From contig JAVBTT010000007.1 in the NCBI GenBank assembly GCA_031556035.1, forward strand, positions 1 to 56,426: DNA of 56,426 nt, in the 5' to 3' direction. Each line of letters starts with the position of its first letter. The first letter of the stretch is position 1. Made by a program: the position numbers and the translations under genes. A model generated the notes under the pieces. That model worked only from the letters and a program-made list of their open reading frames with translations. It was not told the origin of the DNA and searched no databases. Below, piece by piece: positions 8,789 to 16,018 of this stretch. The stretch comes from JAVBTT01 sp031556035. Lineage in GTDB: Bacteria > Bacillota > Clostridia > Oscillospirales > UBA929.

Positions 8789-10327
8789 TCAACTTTTCCC
8801 AAGACCCTTTATCAGCCCCCTGGCCATGCCGACAAGCTCCCGGAAGTTCTTTGTTTTGAAGAACGCCAAAACAAAAACAAGATTGAACAACACGGCTATC
8901 ACGGCCAGCTTTGCGGCAAACCCCAGTATCCCGGCGACTGCGATCAGCCCGATTACGTATTTGAGCAGGAAGTAAATACCGGCCACAAGAAGCGCGTAGG
9001 CGAAATATTTCAAATAATATATAATCGGGTTCTTGTTGAAGGCCTTGCGGTATACGAGTATCGGGTCGACAATCCCCGTGGTCAGAAAAAGGGAGATGGA
9101 GGTGGCAAAGAATATGCCGGCCAGCCCCATCCAGTTGCACATCAGTATTGAAAGCGCGATGTTGAGCACCGCGGCGGCAAGCGGCGCAAGCCTGCCCTGC
9201 ACAAAGTAGCCGAGGGTGGTTCTGTACAGATATGCGGCGTGGTGCACCCCGTCGACATAGACGTGCAGCACCAGGGCGAATACAGCCATAAACGGCAGCA
9301 GATATTTCCCGTCGCTCAGCCACAGGGTTATGAAGTCCTGAAACATCAAAAGCAGGCCCACGGACAGAAACCCGAATATCCAGACCGAAATGAGCAGCAG
9401 CTTGTTGAAAACCGATTCCTTTTTCTCGGCGCTCTCCATGGCGTTGAGATTTCCCACGCTGGAGGTGAACGCCGCAAGCGCGGCGCTTACGAACGCGCGG
9501 AAAGCCGTTATAACCAGGGTATAGTTTGAGCATATCCCCACCCAGGAGACCCCAAGCATCGCCGATATCAGGATATTGTCCGTACCGCCCAGAACGACGC
9601 CGCCCAGCTTGTACACCACAAGGGCGCGCACGTTTTTGAAAATGTCCCGCCGTTCCTCCCGAGGCAACGGCAGAGCCTTGCCGTCCTTCAGGTAGGGATA
9701 CATCTTGTCGGCCGTTTTTGATACAAAGACATTGCCCAGGAATGGACAGACAATGTGAATCGCCAGGTAGAGCAAAAAGCTCCCTGTGAGCAGAAGCGCG
9801 GCTATCTGCAGCAGGTTTTGAAGAATCGAAAAGCCGACCTGGTACAGCGACAGCACATAGTCTTTCTGATGCGCGGAGATGATCGACTTTTTGTATACAA
9901 AGAAATAGGACGAAACCGTACCCGCGAGGTAAAGCAGATAGACCAGCACCAGGTTCTCCCTGATGCCGGGGGGCTCCTTAATGATAAAGCCGAGAAAGGG
10001 TATGACCAAAAGGCCCGCGCCGGCCATGGCGCAGCCGATGATCCTGTACGCTTGTTCATAGAGCGCCATTAGGGATTTTATTTTGTCCCTGTCTCCAATT
10101 GCCACCGGTCTGTACATGCTGAAAATTATAGCGTTGCCGATTCCAAGCTCCGCGAAGGAGAGCACCGTCAGAATGTTGGTAAACAGTCCGCCGACCCCGA
10201 GGTACTCCTCGTTGAGTGTTTGGATGAAAATAGTGCGGCAGGCAAAGTTGAGCAGGGTGTATATGACCTGGCAGACAAGCGCTATACTGGAGTTGCGCGC
10301 CACATTTTTGGTTCTGGATTCACCCAT
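8789..10327 (-). CDS. Wzx/MATE-like polysaccharide biosynthesis flippase
   Basis: The protein is 512 aa and consists almost entirely of hydrophobic helices, about twelve to fourteen. The N-terminal pattern (NSSIALVCQVIYTLLNFACR and EEYLGVGGLFTNILTVLSFA) is that of polysaccharide export flippases, which move lipid-linked saccharide units across the membrane. ATG 10327 has GAGG at suitable distance. It lies downstream of a LicD-type gene in the same orientation, with 212 bases between, and ends before a strong terminator, so the pair probably forms a small surface-polymer unit. The exact substrate is not visible. A MurJ-like role is less likely because MurJ signature residues were not recognised. 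Confidence 0.88.
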   Translation of the reverse strand: MGESRTKNVARNSSIALVCQVIYTLLNFACRTIFIQTLNEEYLGVGGLFTNILTVLSFAELGIGNAIIFSMYRPVAIGDRDKIKSLMALYEQAYRIIGCAMAGAGLLVIPFLGFIIKEPPGIRENLVLVYLLYLAGTVSSYFFVYKKSIISAHQKDYVLSLYQVGFSILQNLLQIAALLLTGSFLLYLAIHIVCPFLGNVFVSKTADKMYPYLKDGKALPLPREERRDIFKNVRALVVYKLGGVVLGGTDNILISAMLGVSWVGICSNYTLVITAFRAFVSAALAAFTSSVGNLNAMESAEKKESVFNKLLLISVWIFGFLSVGLLLMFQDFITLWLSDGKYLLPFMAVFALVLHVYVDGVHHAAYLYRTTLGYFVQGRLAPLAAAVLNIALSILMCNWMGLAGIFFATSISLFLTTGIVDPILVYRKAFNKNPIIYYLKYFAYALLVAGIYFLLKYVIGLIAVAGILGFAAKLAVIAVLFNLVFVLAFFKTKNFRELVGMARGLIKGLGKS

Positions 10328-10354
10328 ATTTGGCCTCGTAAACTATATTTTTTA

Positions 10355-10539
10355 CGCTTGCGCAGGGGCTGCGCTCTTCGCGTGATGTCAAGCTCCCGCC
10401 CCCGCTTGCGCTCCGGCTTTGGCTTCAAGGCCTGAGGGCCTCTGCTCCAAACGCCTTCGCGCAGTCTCAATATAAGCGTCGTCGCGACCTGAAGGTCCCT
10501 CCTTGCTTATATTTCGACACGCAGGGGCTGCGCTCTTCG
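10355..10539. repeat. Two direct repeats framing a 140-bp spacer between licD-type and flippase genes
   Basis: CGCAGGGGCTGCGCTCTTCG occurs near 10361-10380 and again near 10520-10539. The second copy abuts the stop codon of the LicD-type gene. The sequence between is GC-rich at its left, has a short AATATAAG/CTTATATT inverted repeat, and encodes nothing convincing. It resembles a small insertion or duplication in an operon spacer. Confidence 0.55.
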
Positions 10540-11367
10540 CTATAATTCCTCGTCTGGGCCGTCTGTATTGAAGCTCAGGCGAGTGGGATTGTGGGTAACT
10601 CGCTTTTCAGGGGGCGGAAGCTGCATATAATCGTCGCCATAAATACGCCTGAGAAAGTAATCCCAATCGCTCGGGGCACTATATTGCTTACCTTCGAACT
10701 CCAGGCGTGACGGAGGGCTATAACTGCTCTTCGCGATAGTCTGCTTGACGATTCCATACTGACATGGGAAATTCACATAGTAGGGCTTGTTTTTGCCGTT
10801 GCACATGCCCATTATTCTCTGCTGAAGCCGCTGTAAAAATCTCTTGGAAAACATGGCGGACAAAAGCCGCTTAAATATGTTTTTCCGCTCCCGGTTCTCT
10901 TTGCGCTTTATTATGAGCATGGCCCATATTCCGAACATGATCCGCGCCTGAACACGCTGAAAGCCCGACTCCTTTTTCGAGTCGTCCAGCGGGAAAATAT
11001 CGACGTATATACCCAGGTTCGCAGTGTCGTGGCCGAGCCCGTCGTTGTACGGCTCAAGAAACAGAGTCTTCCGCCTCTTGACCTTGCCGAAGGGCAGCCA
11101 GTAGTTTTCGTCGTTTCTGTAGTAATGTGTATAATATTCCGGCCCGAGTTCAACCTTGGCAATATCGAAGAACTTCTCGTAATCCTTTCTGGGCATGGCG
11201 ATGTCAATGTCGTCGTCCCAGGGTATGTAGCCCTTGTGCCTTACGGCGCCGAGCAGAGTTCCGCCTATAAGGTAATACTCAAGCCCGTGCTTTTGGCATA
11301 TCCTGACTATCTCTTCCAGTATCTCAACCTGGACCTCATGCAATTTTTTCAGAGTGGAGTCATTCAT
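10540..11367 (-). CDS. LicD family phosphotransferase
   Basis: The protein is 275 aa. The LicD core is clear near the N-terminus: YYLIGGTLLGAVRHKGYIPW followed by DDDIDIAMPRKDYEKF, the nucleotidyltransferase-like fold with its acidic metal-binding residues. LicD proteins transfer phosphocholine or similar groups to teichoic acids and other surface glycans, or act in capsule synthesis. ATG 11367 starts the conserved MNDSTLKKLHEVQVEIL; a GTG 57 bases upstream is in frame but would add an unconserved leader. It is followed by a flippase gene on the same strand, which supports a surface-polymer role. The specific donor and acceptor are unknown. Confidence 0.9.
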   Translation of the reverse strand: MNDSTLKKLHEVQVEILEEIVRICQKHGLEYYLIGGTLLGAVRHKGYIPWDDDIDIAMPRKDYEKFFDIAKVELGPEYYTHYYRNDENYWLPFGKVKRRKTLFLEPYNDGLGHDTANLGIYVDIFPLDDSKKESGFQRVQARIMFGIWAMLIIKRKENRERKNIFKRLLSAMFSKRFLQRLQQRIMGMCNGKNKPYYVNFPCQYGIVKQTIAKSSYSPPSRLEFEGKQYSAPSDWDYFLRRIYGDDYMQLPPPEKRVTHNPTRLSFNTDGPDEEL

Positions 11368-11528
11368 CCGCCGGGACACCCTTCCGCGCGGAGAAAGCCG
11401 CGCATGTAATGGGGAATATATCACTGGCTTTTTTCGCTGATTTCTGCAATAATATCATAAAATTCCTTCGAGGGCAATCTCTGTTTGCTGCGACTTCTCG
11501 GCAACCTTGCTCCGCAATAAATTACATG

Positions 11529-11557
11529 TTGATTTTCGGTATGTTTTCTGCTATAAT
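11529..11557 (+). promoter_or_regulatory. Predicted sigma-A promoter upstream of tRNA-Gly
   Basis: TTGATT (11529-11534) and TATAAT (11552-11557) are separated by exactly 17 bases. The tRNA begins about 100 bases further on and no other plus-strand gene intervenes. The rest of 11368-11662 shows no gene. Confidence 0.5.
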
Positions 11558-11662
11558 GTCACTGCGAAACGGGAAAGACTTGATATATCTACAGCCTCGT
11601 ACATCGGCAGCGGCTCGGATATCATCTTGCTATACGATACTTTGTCCCCGTTCGTTTCATTG

Positions 11663-11736
11663 GCGGGTGTAGTTCAATGGTAGAATACCAGCCTTCCAAG
11701 CTGGCCGCGTGGGTCCGATTCCCATCACCCGCTCCA
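11663..11736 (+). tRNA. tRNA-Gly: tRNA-Gly, anticodon TCC, with encoded CCA
   Basis: The acceptor arm GCGGGTG (11663-11669) pairs with CACCCGC (11726-11732). The anticodon stem CCAGC/GCTGG encloses CTTCCAA, with the anticodon TCC at 11695-11697, which reads GGA. The T arm has GGTCCGATTCCC. A discriminator T and a genomically encoded CCA end the gene. A strong terminator follows 5 bases later. Confidence 0.97.
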
Positions 11737-11740
11737 TGTC

Positions 11741-11777
11741 AAAACCCCTGTAGTCGCAAAGACTACAGGGGTTTTTA
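11741..11777 (+). terminator. Intrinsic terminator after tRNA-Gly
   Basis: AAAACCCCTGTAGTC pairs with GACTACAGGGGTTTT around a five-base loop, ending in a T run. Confidence 0.93.
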
Positions 11778-11811
11778 TTATCTCTTTGTCCATCCATTTG
11801 TTAGGCTTTTT

Positions 11812-11858
11812 GACCCCCAAAAAACCCTGCTTTAGACCCCCTCTCGGGGTCGACTTGG
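11812..11858. repeat. Nested C-rich/G-rich inverted repeat
   Basis: An outer GACCCCC/GGGGGTC pair encloses an inner GACCCC/GGGGTC hairpin. It lies just beyond the 3' end of the small membrane ORF on the minus strand and could serve as its terminator. Confidence 0.4.
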
Positions 11859-11861
11859 GGG

Positions 11862-12128
11862 TCAGGCTTTGGGCGGTCTTGTTTTTGGTCGGGATACCCA
11901 CGCAATTATAGTTGCCGCGCCCCACAGAATCAGCCACGCGACAAGCTTAGATATGACGGTAGGCGCAATTGTCGCAAGGCTGGCTGTAGCGTAATCCTGA
12001 ACGTCGGTTAGCAGCGTCCAAAGCGCCAGGGCGCCAAGATCGCAAACGCCAGATATCAACAGGTATGTTACGGCGCACAGCCCCCTGTGCCACCATTTGC
12101 CGCCGTACAGTAGCACGGTTACAACCAT
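11862..12128 (-). CDS. Small membrane protein, possibly the remnant of a sensor-kinase N-terminus
   Basis: This 88-codon frame has three hydrophobic stretches (YGGKWWHRGLCAVTYLLISG, LGALALWTLLTD, ISKLVAWLILWGAATIIAWV). The open frame continues upstream of ATG 12128 to about 12182 without a better start, and no ribosome binding site is evident. That suggests a truncated gene rather than a complete small protein. The layout of short helices around a LLYGGKW motif recalls the membrane domains of GHKL-type sensor kinases, but this is only an impression. It overlaps the remnant TTRAP gene on the opposite strand, inside an area of degraded mobile DNA. Confidence 0.35.
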   Translation of the reverse strand: MVVTVLLYGGKWWHRGLCAVTYLLISGVCDLGALALWTLLTDVQDYATASLATIAPTVISKLVAWLILWGAATIIAWVSRPKTRPPKA

Positions 12129-12146
12129 AGTCGCAGCTAGATTCCC

Positions 12147-12359
12147 GTGGAAGAAATGAACCTGATATGCATTTACGACACTTCAAGCCGTGACGCTCTG
12201 CTTGCCGACCTGCGGACCGGGCTTAATGATGTGTACGAACCGAAAATGCGCGATATTTTCGACAGCGCAATCAAAAGGCTGTAGAACCTTACTGACGAGG
12301 GGTTTTCGGAAATCGGCTTTTATATCGCCGATGATTTTGAGGATGAGCCGAATGTCTAA
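12147..12359 (+). pseudogene. Broken TTRAP (transposon-transfer assisting) family gene from an ICE
   Basis: The reading frame VEEMNLICIYDTSSRDALL... resembles the short TTRAP-type proteins encoded in Tn1549-like conjugative elements of Firmicutes, whose N-termini read like EEMNLICIY. A TAG at 12282-12284 interrupts it, after which the frame continues as NLTDEGFSEIGFYIADDFED to TAA 12357-12359. The 5' end also looks clipped, since the usual residues before VEEMN are missing. The family role is inferred from its constant presence in ICE transfer regions. Together with the helicase fragment at 15034 it marks a decayed element. Confidence 0.65.
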
Positions 12360-12370
12360 AAAACAGCGCA

Positions 12371-12647
12371 GGCGGCAGAGCATTGCTCTGCCGCCCGGGC
12401 CGATGACAAACTACAGTTTGTCATCGAAAACGAGGGCAAGCTGTCGCCGCTGAGGCGGCTCGCTGGGAAAGGCTTTCCCGGAGTGAATCCGTGAAAGCCT
12501 TGAATATCAAACTTTTTCACTTTTGCGGTCAAGCAAGAATCTGCCGCCTCCGGCGTCAGCCTCGACGCGCAAAAGTGAAAAAGGACGGAGGTCGCGGACT
12601 TTGTCTACAGTCTGAAGCGGCAGAGCATTGCTCTGCCGCTTCAGACT
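12371..12647. repeat. Three palindromes, two sharing a 23-nt core
   Basis: Hairpins lie at 12371-12395, 12401-12426 (12-bp arms, two-base loop) and 12609-12647 (17-bp arms, five-base loop). The first and third share a 23-nt core that begins GCGGCAGAGCATTGCTCTGC (12372-12394 and 12617-12639). No convincing gene lies between them. The region 12360-12666 is otherwise non-coding mobile-element debris. Confidence 0.6.
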
Positions 12648-12666
12648 ACTATCAGCGCACTGTCGG

Positions 12667-13098
12667 CTATTCCGTCACGGTGCAGTCATGCGAAAACTGC
12701 CAAATAACGCCGTACTTGTCCTGCACCATGCCGTAAAGCTCGCTCCAGAAGGTTTTCTCCAGTGGCATCAACACTTCGCCGCCCTCGCTCAAGAGAGCGA
12801 ATAAGCGCCGAATTTCGTCTTGATCGTCTGTACCCAAGGTTGGGCTGATATTGTCGCCTTTGGTGAGCGGCATGTTTGAAGGTACATCGCAAAACATGAC
12901 ATTACAGCCGAAAATGGGAACGCAGCTGTACATTACATGCTCTTTGTCCGCATCCGACAACGGGTAATTCGGATCGGGCGGCATCTCGCCGTAGGTCATA
13001 AGACACTGGACTTCAGACTCAAACACTTTTGCGTAAAACTGGGTGGCTTCGCGACAGTTGCCGTCAAAATTGATAAACAGGGAAAAGTTCTTGCTCAT
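12667..13098 (-). CDS. VOC (glyoxalase/PhnB-like) superfamily protein
   Basis: The protein is 143 aa and has the PhnB/YjdN pattern: LFINFDGNCREATQFYAKVF at the N-terminus, a central GCNVMFCDVPS segment and the C-terminal LYGMVQDKYGVIWQF. VOC proteins bind a divalent metal and small molecules; the substrate here is unknown. ATG 13098 is supported by AGAGGAG nine bases upstream. It is the last gene of a compact five-gene minus-strand operon lying between two ICE fragments. Confidence 0.88.
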   Translation of the reverse strand: MSKNFSLFINFDGNCREATQFYAKVFESEVQCLMTYGEMPPDPNYPLSDADKEHVMYSCVPIFGCNVMFCDVPSNMPLTKGDNISPTLGTDDQDEIRRLFALLSEGGEVLMPLEKTFWSELYGMVQDKYGVIWQFSHDCTVTE

Positions 13099-13127
13099 AG
13101 TTTGTTCTCCTCTCAAGTAATTTTGAT

Positions 13128-13481
13128 TTATGGTTTTCTTAGTATCTTGTCCATGCTTTTGCCCTTGGCAAGCTCGTCAATTAGCTTATCCAGCCATCGG
13201 ATTTTTTGCATCAGCTTGTCCTCAATTTCCTCAACGCGGTATCCGCAGATCGTCCCCGTGATCAGGGAAGCGTTGGGGTTCATCAGCGGCGCATGTTCAA
13301 AAAAAGTCTCAAAGTCCGCTTGACTGGCAATTTTCGTTGACAGGCTTTCTTCGTAGTATCCTGTCAGCCAGAAAATGATCTGGTCAACCTCCGCTTTGGT
13401 GCGCCCCTTTTTTTCGGCCTTTTCAATGTACATGGGATAGACGCTGGCGAAAGTCATTGTATATGCCCTTGGTTTTGCCAT
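13128..13481 (-). CDS. DUF2200 family protein
   Basis: This is a 117-aa soluble protein. The full-length signature is present: TFASVYPMYIEKAEKKGRTK, VDQIIFWLTGYYEE, and the C-terminal RVEEIEDKLMQKIRWLDKLI with ELAKGK. The family is conserved in bacteria without known function. GGGGGTGA precedes the ATG. It sits 29 bases upstream of the VOC gene in the same operon. Confidence 0.88.
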   Translation of the reverse strand: MAKPRAYTMTFASVYPMYIEKAEKKGRTKAEVDQIIFWLTGYYEESLSTKIASQADFETFFEHAPLMNPNASLITGTICGYRVEEIEDKLMQKIRWLDKLIDELAKGKSMDKILRKP

Positions 13482-13508
13482 GTTGCTTCACCCCCTGTGT
13501 CGGCGAAA

Positions 13509-14069
13509 TCAGAGAATATAGGTTATAGTATCCGGCTTTCGCTGCGGAGCCGGCGCCGCTTCGCCCGCGTTGTAGCCGAGCATGACGGATGTGTAAACGC
13601 GATAGCCCTCGGGGATTTTTAGTTCCTGCCGCATGGCTTTGCCTTCGTCTGTCATGAACGCCTGGGTTGCAAAATATCCCCAGCAGGAGGCGATACCAAG
13701 ACTTTCAGCCGCCAATAAGATGTTCTGTGTCGCCGCCGCTGTGTCGGACTCGGAACAATAGCCCTGTTCATCGCCCGAGACGAGTATGACAGTCGGCGCA
13801 TAATACGTGCTGTGGAAGTTTTCGTCGCGCCCTAAATCCTCCAGCCAGGGCAGGCCGCTCGCCGCGGCATATTGCTTTGCCAACAGGTTCAGCCGCTCAA
13901 GTATTGCCGTCTTTTGTATTGCGGTAAAGTGCCATTTCTCGCCGCCGCCGTTGGGCGCGTACCGCCCGGCCTCTACGATGGCTTTTAGTTCTTCGCTGCC
14001 GATCTGCTCCGGCGTAAAGGCGCGAACGCTCCGGCGCTTGTGAATAACATGCAAAACCTCGTTCGTCAT
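13509..14069 (-). CDS. Nitroreductase family protein
   Basis: The protein is 186 aa. The FMN-binding nitroreductase fold is recognised by HKRRSVRAFTPEQIGSEELK, EAGRYAPNGGGEKWHF, and LAAESLGIASCWGYF. Such enzymes use NAD(P)H to reduce nitro groups, quinones or flavins; the physiological substrate cannot be told. It is slightly shorter than many family members but shows no truncated motif. GAGGAGAGG lies upstream of the ATG. Third gene of the minus-strand cargo operon. Confidence 0.92.
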   Translation of the reverse strand: MTNEVLHVIHKRRSVRAFTPEQIGSEELKAIVEAGRYAPNGGGEKWHFTAIQKTAILERLNLLAKQYAAASGLPWLEDLGRDENFHSTYYAPTVILVSGDEQGYCSESDTAAATQNILLAAESLGIASCWGYFATQAFMTDEGKAMRQELKIPEGYRVYTSVMLGYNAGEAAPAPQRKPDTITYIL

Positions 14070-14087
14070 AAGGGATACCTCTCCTCG

Positions 14088-14447
14088 TTACTCTCTGGTT
14101 TTTACTTTCCTGAGCCTGATTGCTCCGGCGATGATCAGCGCGATTCCAAGCGCTATTCCGATAAGCGCCAAACCCGGCGAATCCTCAAACTCGCCGTCAA
14201 GCAGCAGGACAACCGAAAGGACGATCCCGCCCGCTCCGAAGCAGAACAGGAGGATGGGTAAGAAAAAGCCTTTTTTTATCATTCCCGCGTTGCGAATACC
14301 CCACATGATCAGCAGGAATGCCGCCGTAAGCCCGATGAGGCTGAGGCCGGGGGCGTCAGCCACGGCTCCTAGGACAAACAGCCAAATACCGACTGCCGCT
14401 CCGATAAGAATGGGGAGCAGTACGGCAGGTTTAAGAAATTTATTCAT
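14088..14447 (-). CDS. Small four-helix membrane protein, function unknown
   Basis: The protein is 119 aa with four evenly spaced hydrophobic segments. The two halves look alike: LPILIGAAVGIWLFVLGAVA with DAPGLSLIGLTAAFLLI, and LPILLFCFGAGGIVLSVVLL with DSPGLALIGIALGIALI. This suggests an internal duplication of a two-helix unit. ATG 14447 has a GGTGG-type site upstream; a GTG three codons earlier is possible. Neither fold nor function is recognised. It lies between the nitroreductase and DUF5655 genes with spacings of about 20 bases. Confidence 0.75.
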   Translation of the reverse strand: MNKFLKPAVLLPILIGAAVGIWLFVLGAVADAPGLSLIGLTAAFLLIMWGIRNAGMIKKGFFLPILLFCFGAGGIVLSVVLLLDGEFEDSPGLALIGIALGIALIIAGAIRLRKVKTRE

Positions 14448-14467
14448 CGCCACCACCCTTTATTATT

Positions 14468-14860
14468 TTACTTATGCAACGAAAAATCGTACGCCTCCCG
14501 AAGCCAGTTCATGATCTGATCATCCATTTCTTCCGGCTTTGTTATCAGAACATGATGCGTCCAGCGATTGGGATAAGGCTCCACCGACTCCACGATGCGG
14601 GGATGCTCCACGCGATATCCAAGGCCGAAAGTCAGAACAATATAGAGCCCCAGTCTGCCTTTAATTTTTCTCACAGGCGGCCACAACGCGGCAAAAAGAT
14701 ACTTGTTGTAAAAGCTGATCTGCGTTTTGCTCACCTTGATGCGGATATCCGGGAAGGCCGAGAGGATTTTTGCCTCCGCAGCTTCGTATATCGGGTATGC
14801 GGCGGGCAGCTTTTGAAACACCATCAGGATATCCGGATATAAGGCACAATCGTTTTCCAT
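14468..14860 (-). CDS. DUF5655 family protein
   Basis: The protein is 130 aa. The family pattern is present: IKVSKTQISFYNKYLFAALW, a VLTFGL strand, RIVESVEPYPNRWTHHVLI, and an acidic C-terminal helix. The family has no assigned biochemical role; the fold resembles DNA/RNA-associated and YdhG-like small proteins. AGGTGA precedes the ATG. It is the first gene of the cargo operon. No clear consensus promoter was found in the interval 14861-15033. Confidence 0.82.
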   Translation of the reverse strand: MENDCALYPDILMVFQKLPAAYPIYEAAEAKILSAFPDIRIKVSKTQISFYNKYLFAALWPPVRKIKGRLGLYIVLTFGLGYRVEHPRIVESVEPYPNRWTHHVLITKPEEMDDQIMNWLREAYDFSLHK

Positions 14861-15033
14861 GTTTTATCACCTGTTTCGCCCGACAATATAGCCGAAATGC
14901 CGCTCTTGTTTACACAGGGCATTTTGATTATCAAAAGTTATTATACTACGAATATATACGCACTTCTACACAAATCACAAATAATGCAGGGGCCTTTTCA
15001 TGTCTATACAAACCTTAAAACGGAGGTCTGATA

Positions 15034-15480
15034 TTGCCGACTAAACTGCAATTTTACTCACAGCTTGCCGACCATCAAACCCGGCAAGTAACCGGCAGCC
15101 GTGAGAACTGGACTGACTTTTTGACCACGGCGGGACGGCTGTACAAGCACCCATTTGACGAACAGCTGATGATTTGCGCCCAGCAGCCGGATGCTACCGC
15201 CTGCGCTCCGCTTGAAATGTGGAACAAGCCCATGTACCGCTTCGTTCGCAAAGGCTCAAAGGGCATTGCTCTCATCGACCAGAGCGGCGACTGTCCTCGG
15301 CTGAAATATGTTTTTGATTATGCCGACACCGTTGACGGCAGATACAACGCAAGAAAGCCGTTTGTATGGGAAATGAACCCCGAACATGAGCGTTCCGTCA
15401 TTGAAGCGACTGACAAAGCCTATGAAATCGACAGCTTTATGGGTTGTCCAATGTGCGCTTTACCTCCCCTTGTGAAATAA
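15034..15480 (+). pseudogene. 5' fragment of a Tn1549-type ICE helicase/methylase gene
   Basis: The frame starts at TTG 15034 behind CGGAGGT. It reads MPTKLQFYSQLADHQTRQVT and continues with ENWTDFLTTAGRLYKHPF and RKGSKGIALIDQSGD, the N-terminal region of the very large helicase-like proteins of Firmicutes ICEs. Those proteins usually exceed two thousand residues; here homology breaks near codon 137 and the frame ends in CPMCALPPLVK. It is therefore a truncated relic, perhaps still translated. With the broken TTRAP gene it brackets a cargo operon. Confidence 0.75.
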
Positions 15481-15599
15481 TGAATGGCGTGAAAAAGGGA
15501 CTCTGCTTTTCAGCATGGCCCTGCGGGAATGAAATCCCCCCTTTCGCTGTCTGTGCGCATCAAAATACCGCCCCTTGTCCGAATAGGGCGGCATTTTGA
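15480..15599 (+). other. Short cysteine-containing ORF downstream of the ICE fragment
   Basis: The 39-codon frame begins at ATG 15480, overlapping the preceding TAA by one base. It encodes a protein with five cysteines (GLCFSAWPCGNE..VCAHQNTAPCPN). It ends inside a hairpin. No family is recognised and it may not be translated. Confidence 0.25.
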
Positions 15600-15600
15600 T
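15559..15600 (+). terminator. Strong hairpin, possible terminator
   Basis: ATCAAAAT and CCGCCC pair with GGGCGG and ATTTTGAT with one mismatch. It lies after the ICE helicase fragment. Confidence 0.55.
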
Positions 15601-15685
15601 AGATACTACTCCAGAATGTCTGCAAACCATTGATAATACTGAGATTATCCAGTTCCTATTATTTCACCCGCACCAGTATGGGTGT

Positions 15686-15805
15686 CGTCAATCTGGCTGG
15701 CGACAAGCTGGTTGGTCAGGGAAATATGCTCTTCAAACGAGCTCTGATAGGCGCTGGAAAGCTGCATCCTATATATGAGGGTGAGAAGTAAAAGGTTTGC
15801 GGATT
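15686..15805 (-). repeat. Displaced fragment of the hybrid histidine-kinase locus with an internal deletion
   Basis: Bases 15686-15788, read on the minus strand, match 52026-52128 (codons 29-63 of the hybrid kinase) with a single mismatch seen. Bases 15781-15805 match 51856-51880, just upstream of that kinase, with one mismatch. The two source segments are 153 bp apart at 52 kb but are joined here exactly at the shared 8-mer CTTCTCAC. The fragment is non-functional. The rest of 15600-15868 shows no gene. Confidence 0.85.
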
Positions 15806-15868
15806 GGGTGAGCGGACAGCGGCGGTTTTTCATAAAACACAAACATGATATGGTGCCCTGCCTGATAC

Positions 15869-15897
15869 TTGATTGCATGTCGCTTTGCTGATATAAT
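15869..15897 (+). promoter_or_regulatory. Predicted sigma-A promoter of the receiver gene
   Basis: TTGATT (15869-15874), a 17-base spacer and TATAAT (15892-15897). The expected start near 15904 leaves a 5' leader of about 115 nt before ATG 16019. Confidence 0.62.
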
Positions 15898-15900
15898 TTT

Positions 15901-15986
15901 AGGCGCCGAAACGGGCAGCCATTTGTTTGAGGATTCCCGGTTGTTGGTGTACCGATATAATCATTTGTAAATGTTGAAAGGCGCCT
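15901..15986 (+). promoter_or_regulatory. Potentially structured 5' leader of the receiver gene
   Basis: AGGCGCC (15901-15907) can pair with GGCGCCT (15980-15986), closing an 86-nt domain that starts almost at the predicted transcription start. Inner pairing includes CGGG with CCCG. It does not match the c-di-GMP-I, c-di-GMP-II or other riboswitch consensus that I could recall. Confidence 0.3.
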
Positions 15987-16018
15987 CGCAGTCAGTACAG
16001 GATAGGGTGTGTTAACAG

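Noticed and set aside
8745..9533. 262-codon minus-strand frame inside the flippase gene
   Set aside because: It shares the strand but not the frame of the clear flippase coding sequence, is rich in Arg and Cys, and has no ribosome binding site.
12491..12736. 81-codon plus-strand frame
   Set aside because: It crosses palindromes in ICE debris and runs into the antisense of the VOC gene; no family pattern or ribosome binding site supports it.
15869..16018. c-di-GMP riboswitch in front of the receiver gene
   Set aside because: The conserved nucleotides and tetraloop-receptor pattern of c-di-GMP-I aptamers, and the class II core, are not present despite the suggestive neighbour.
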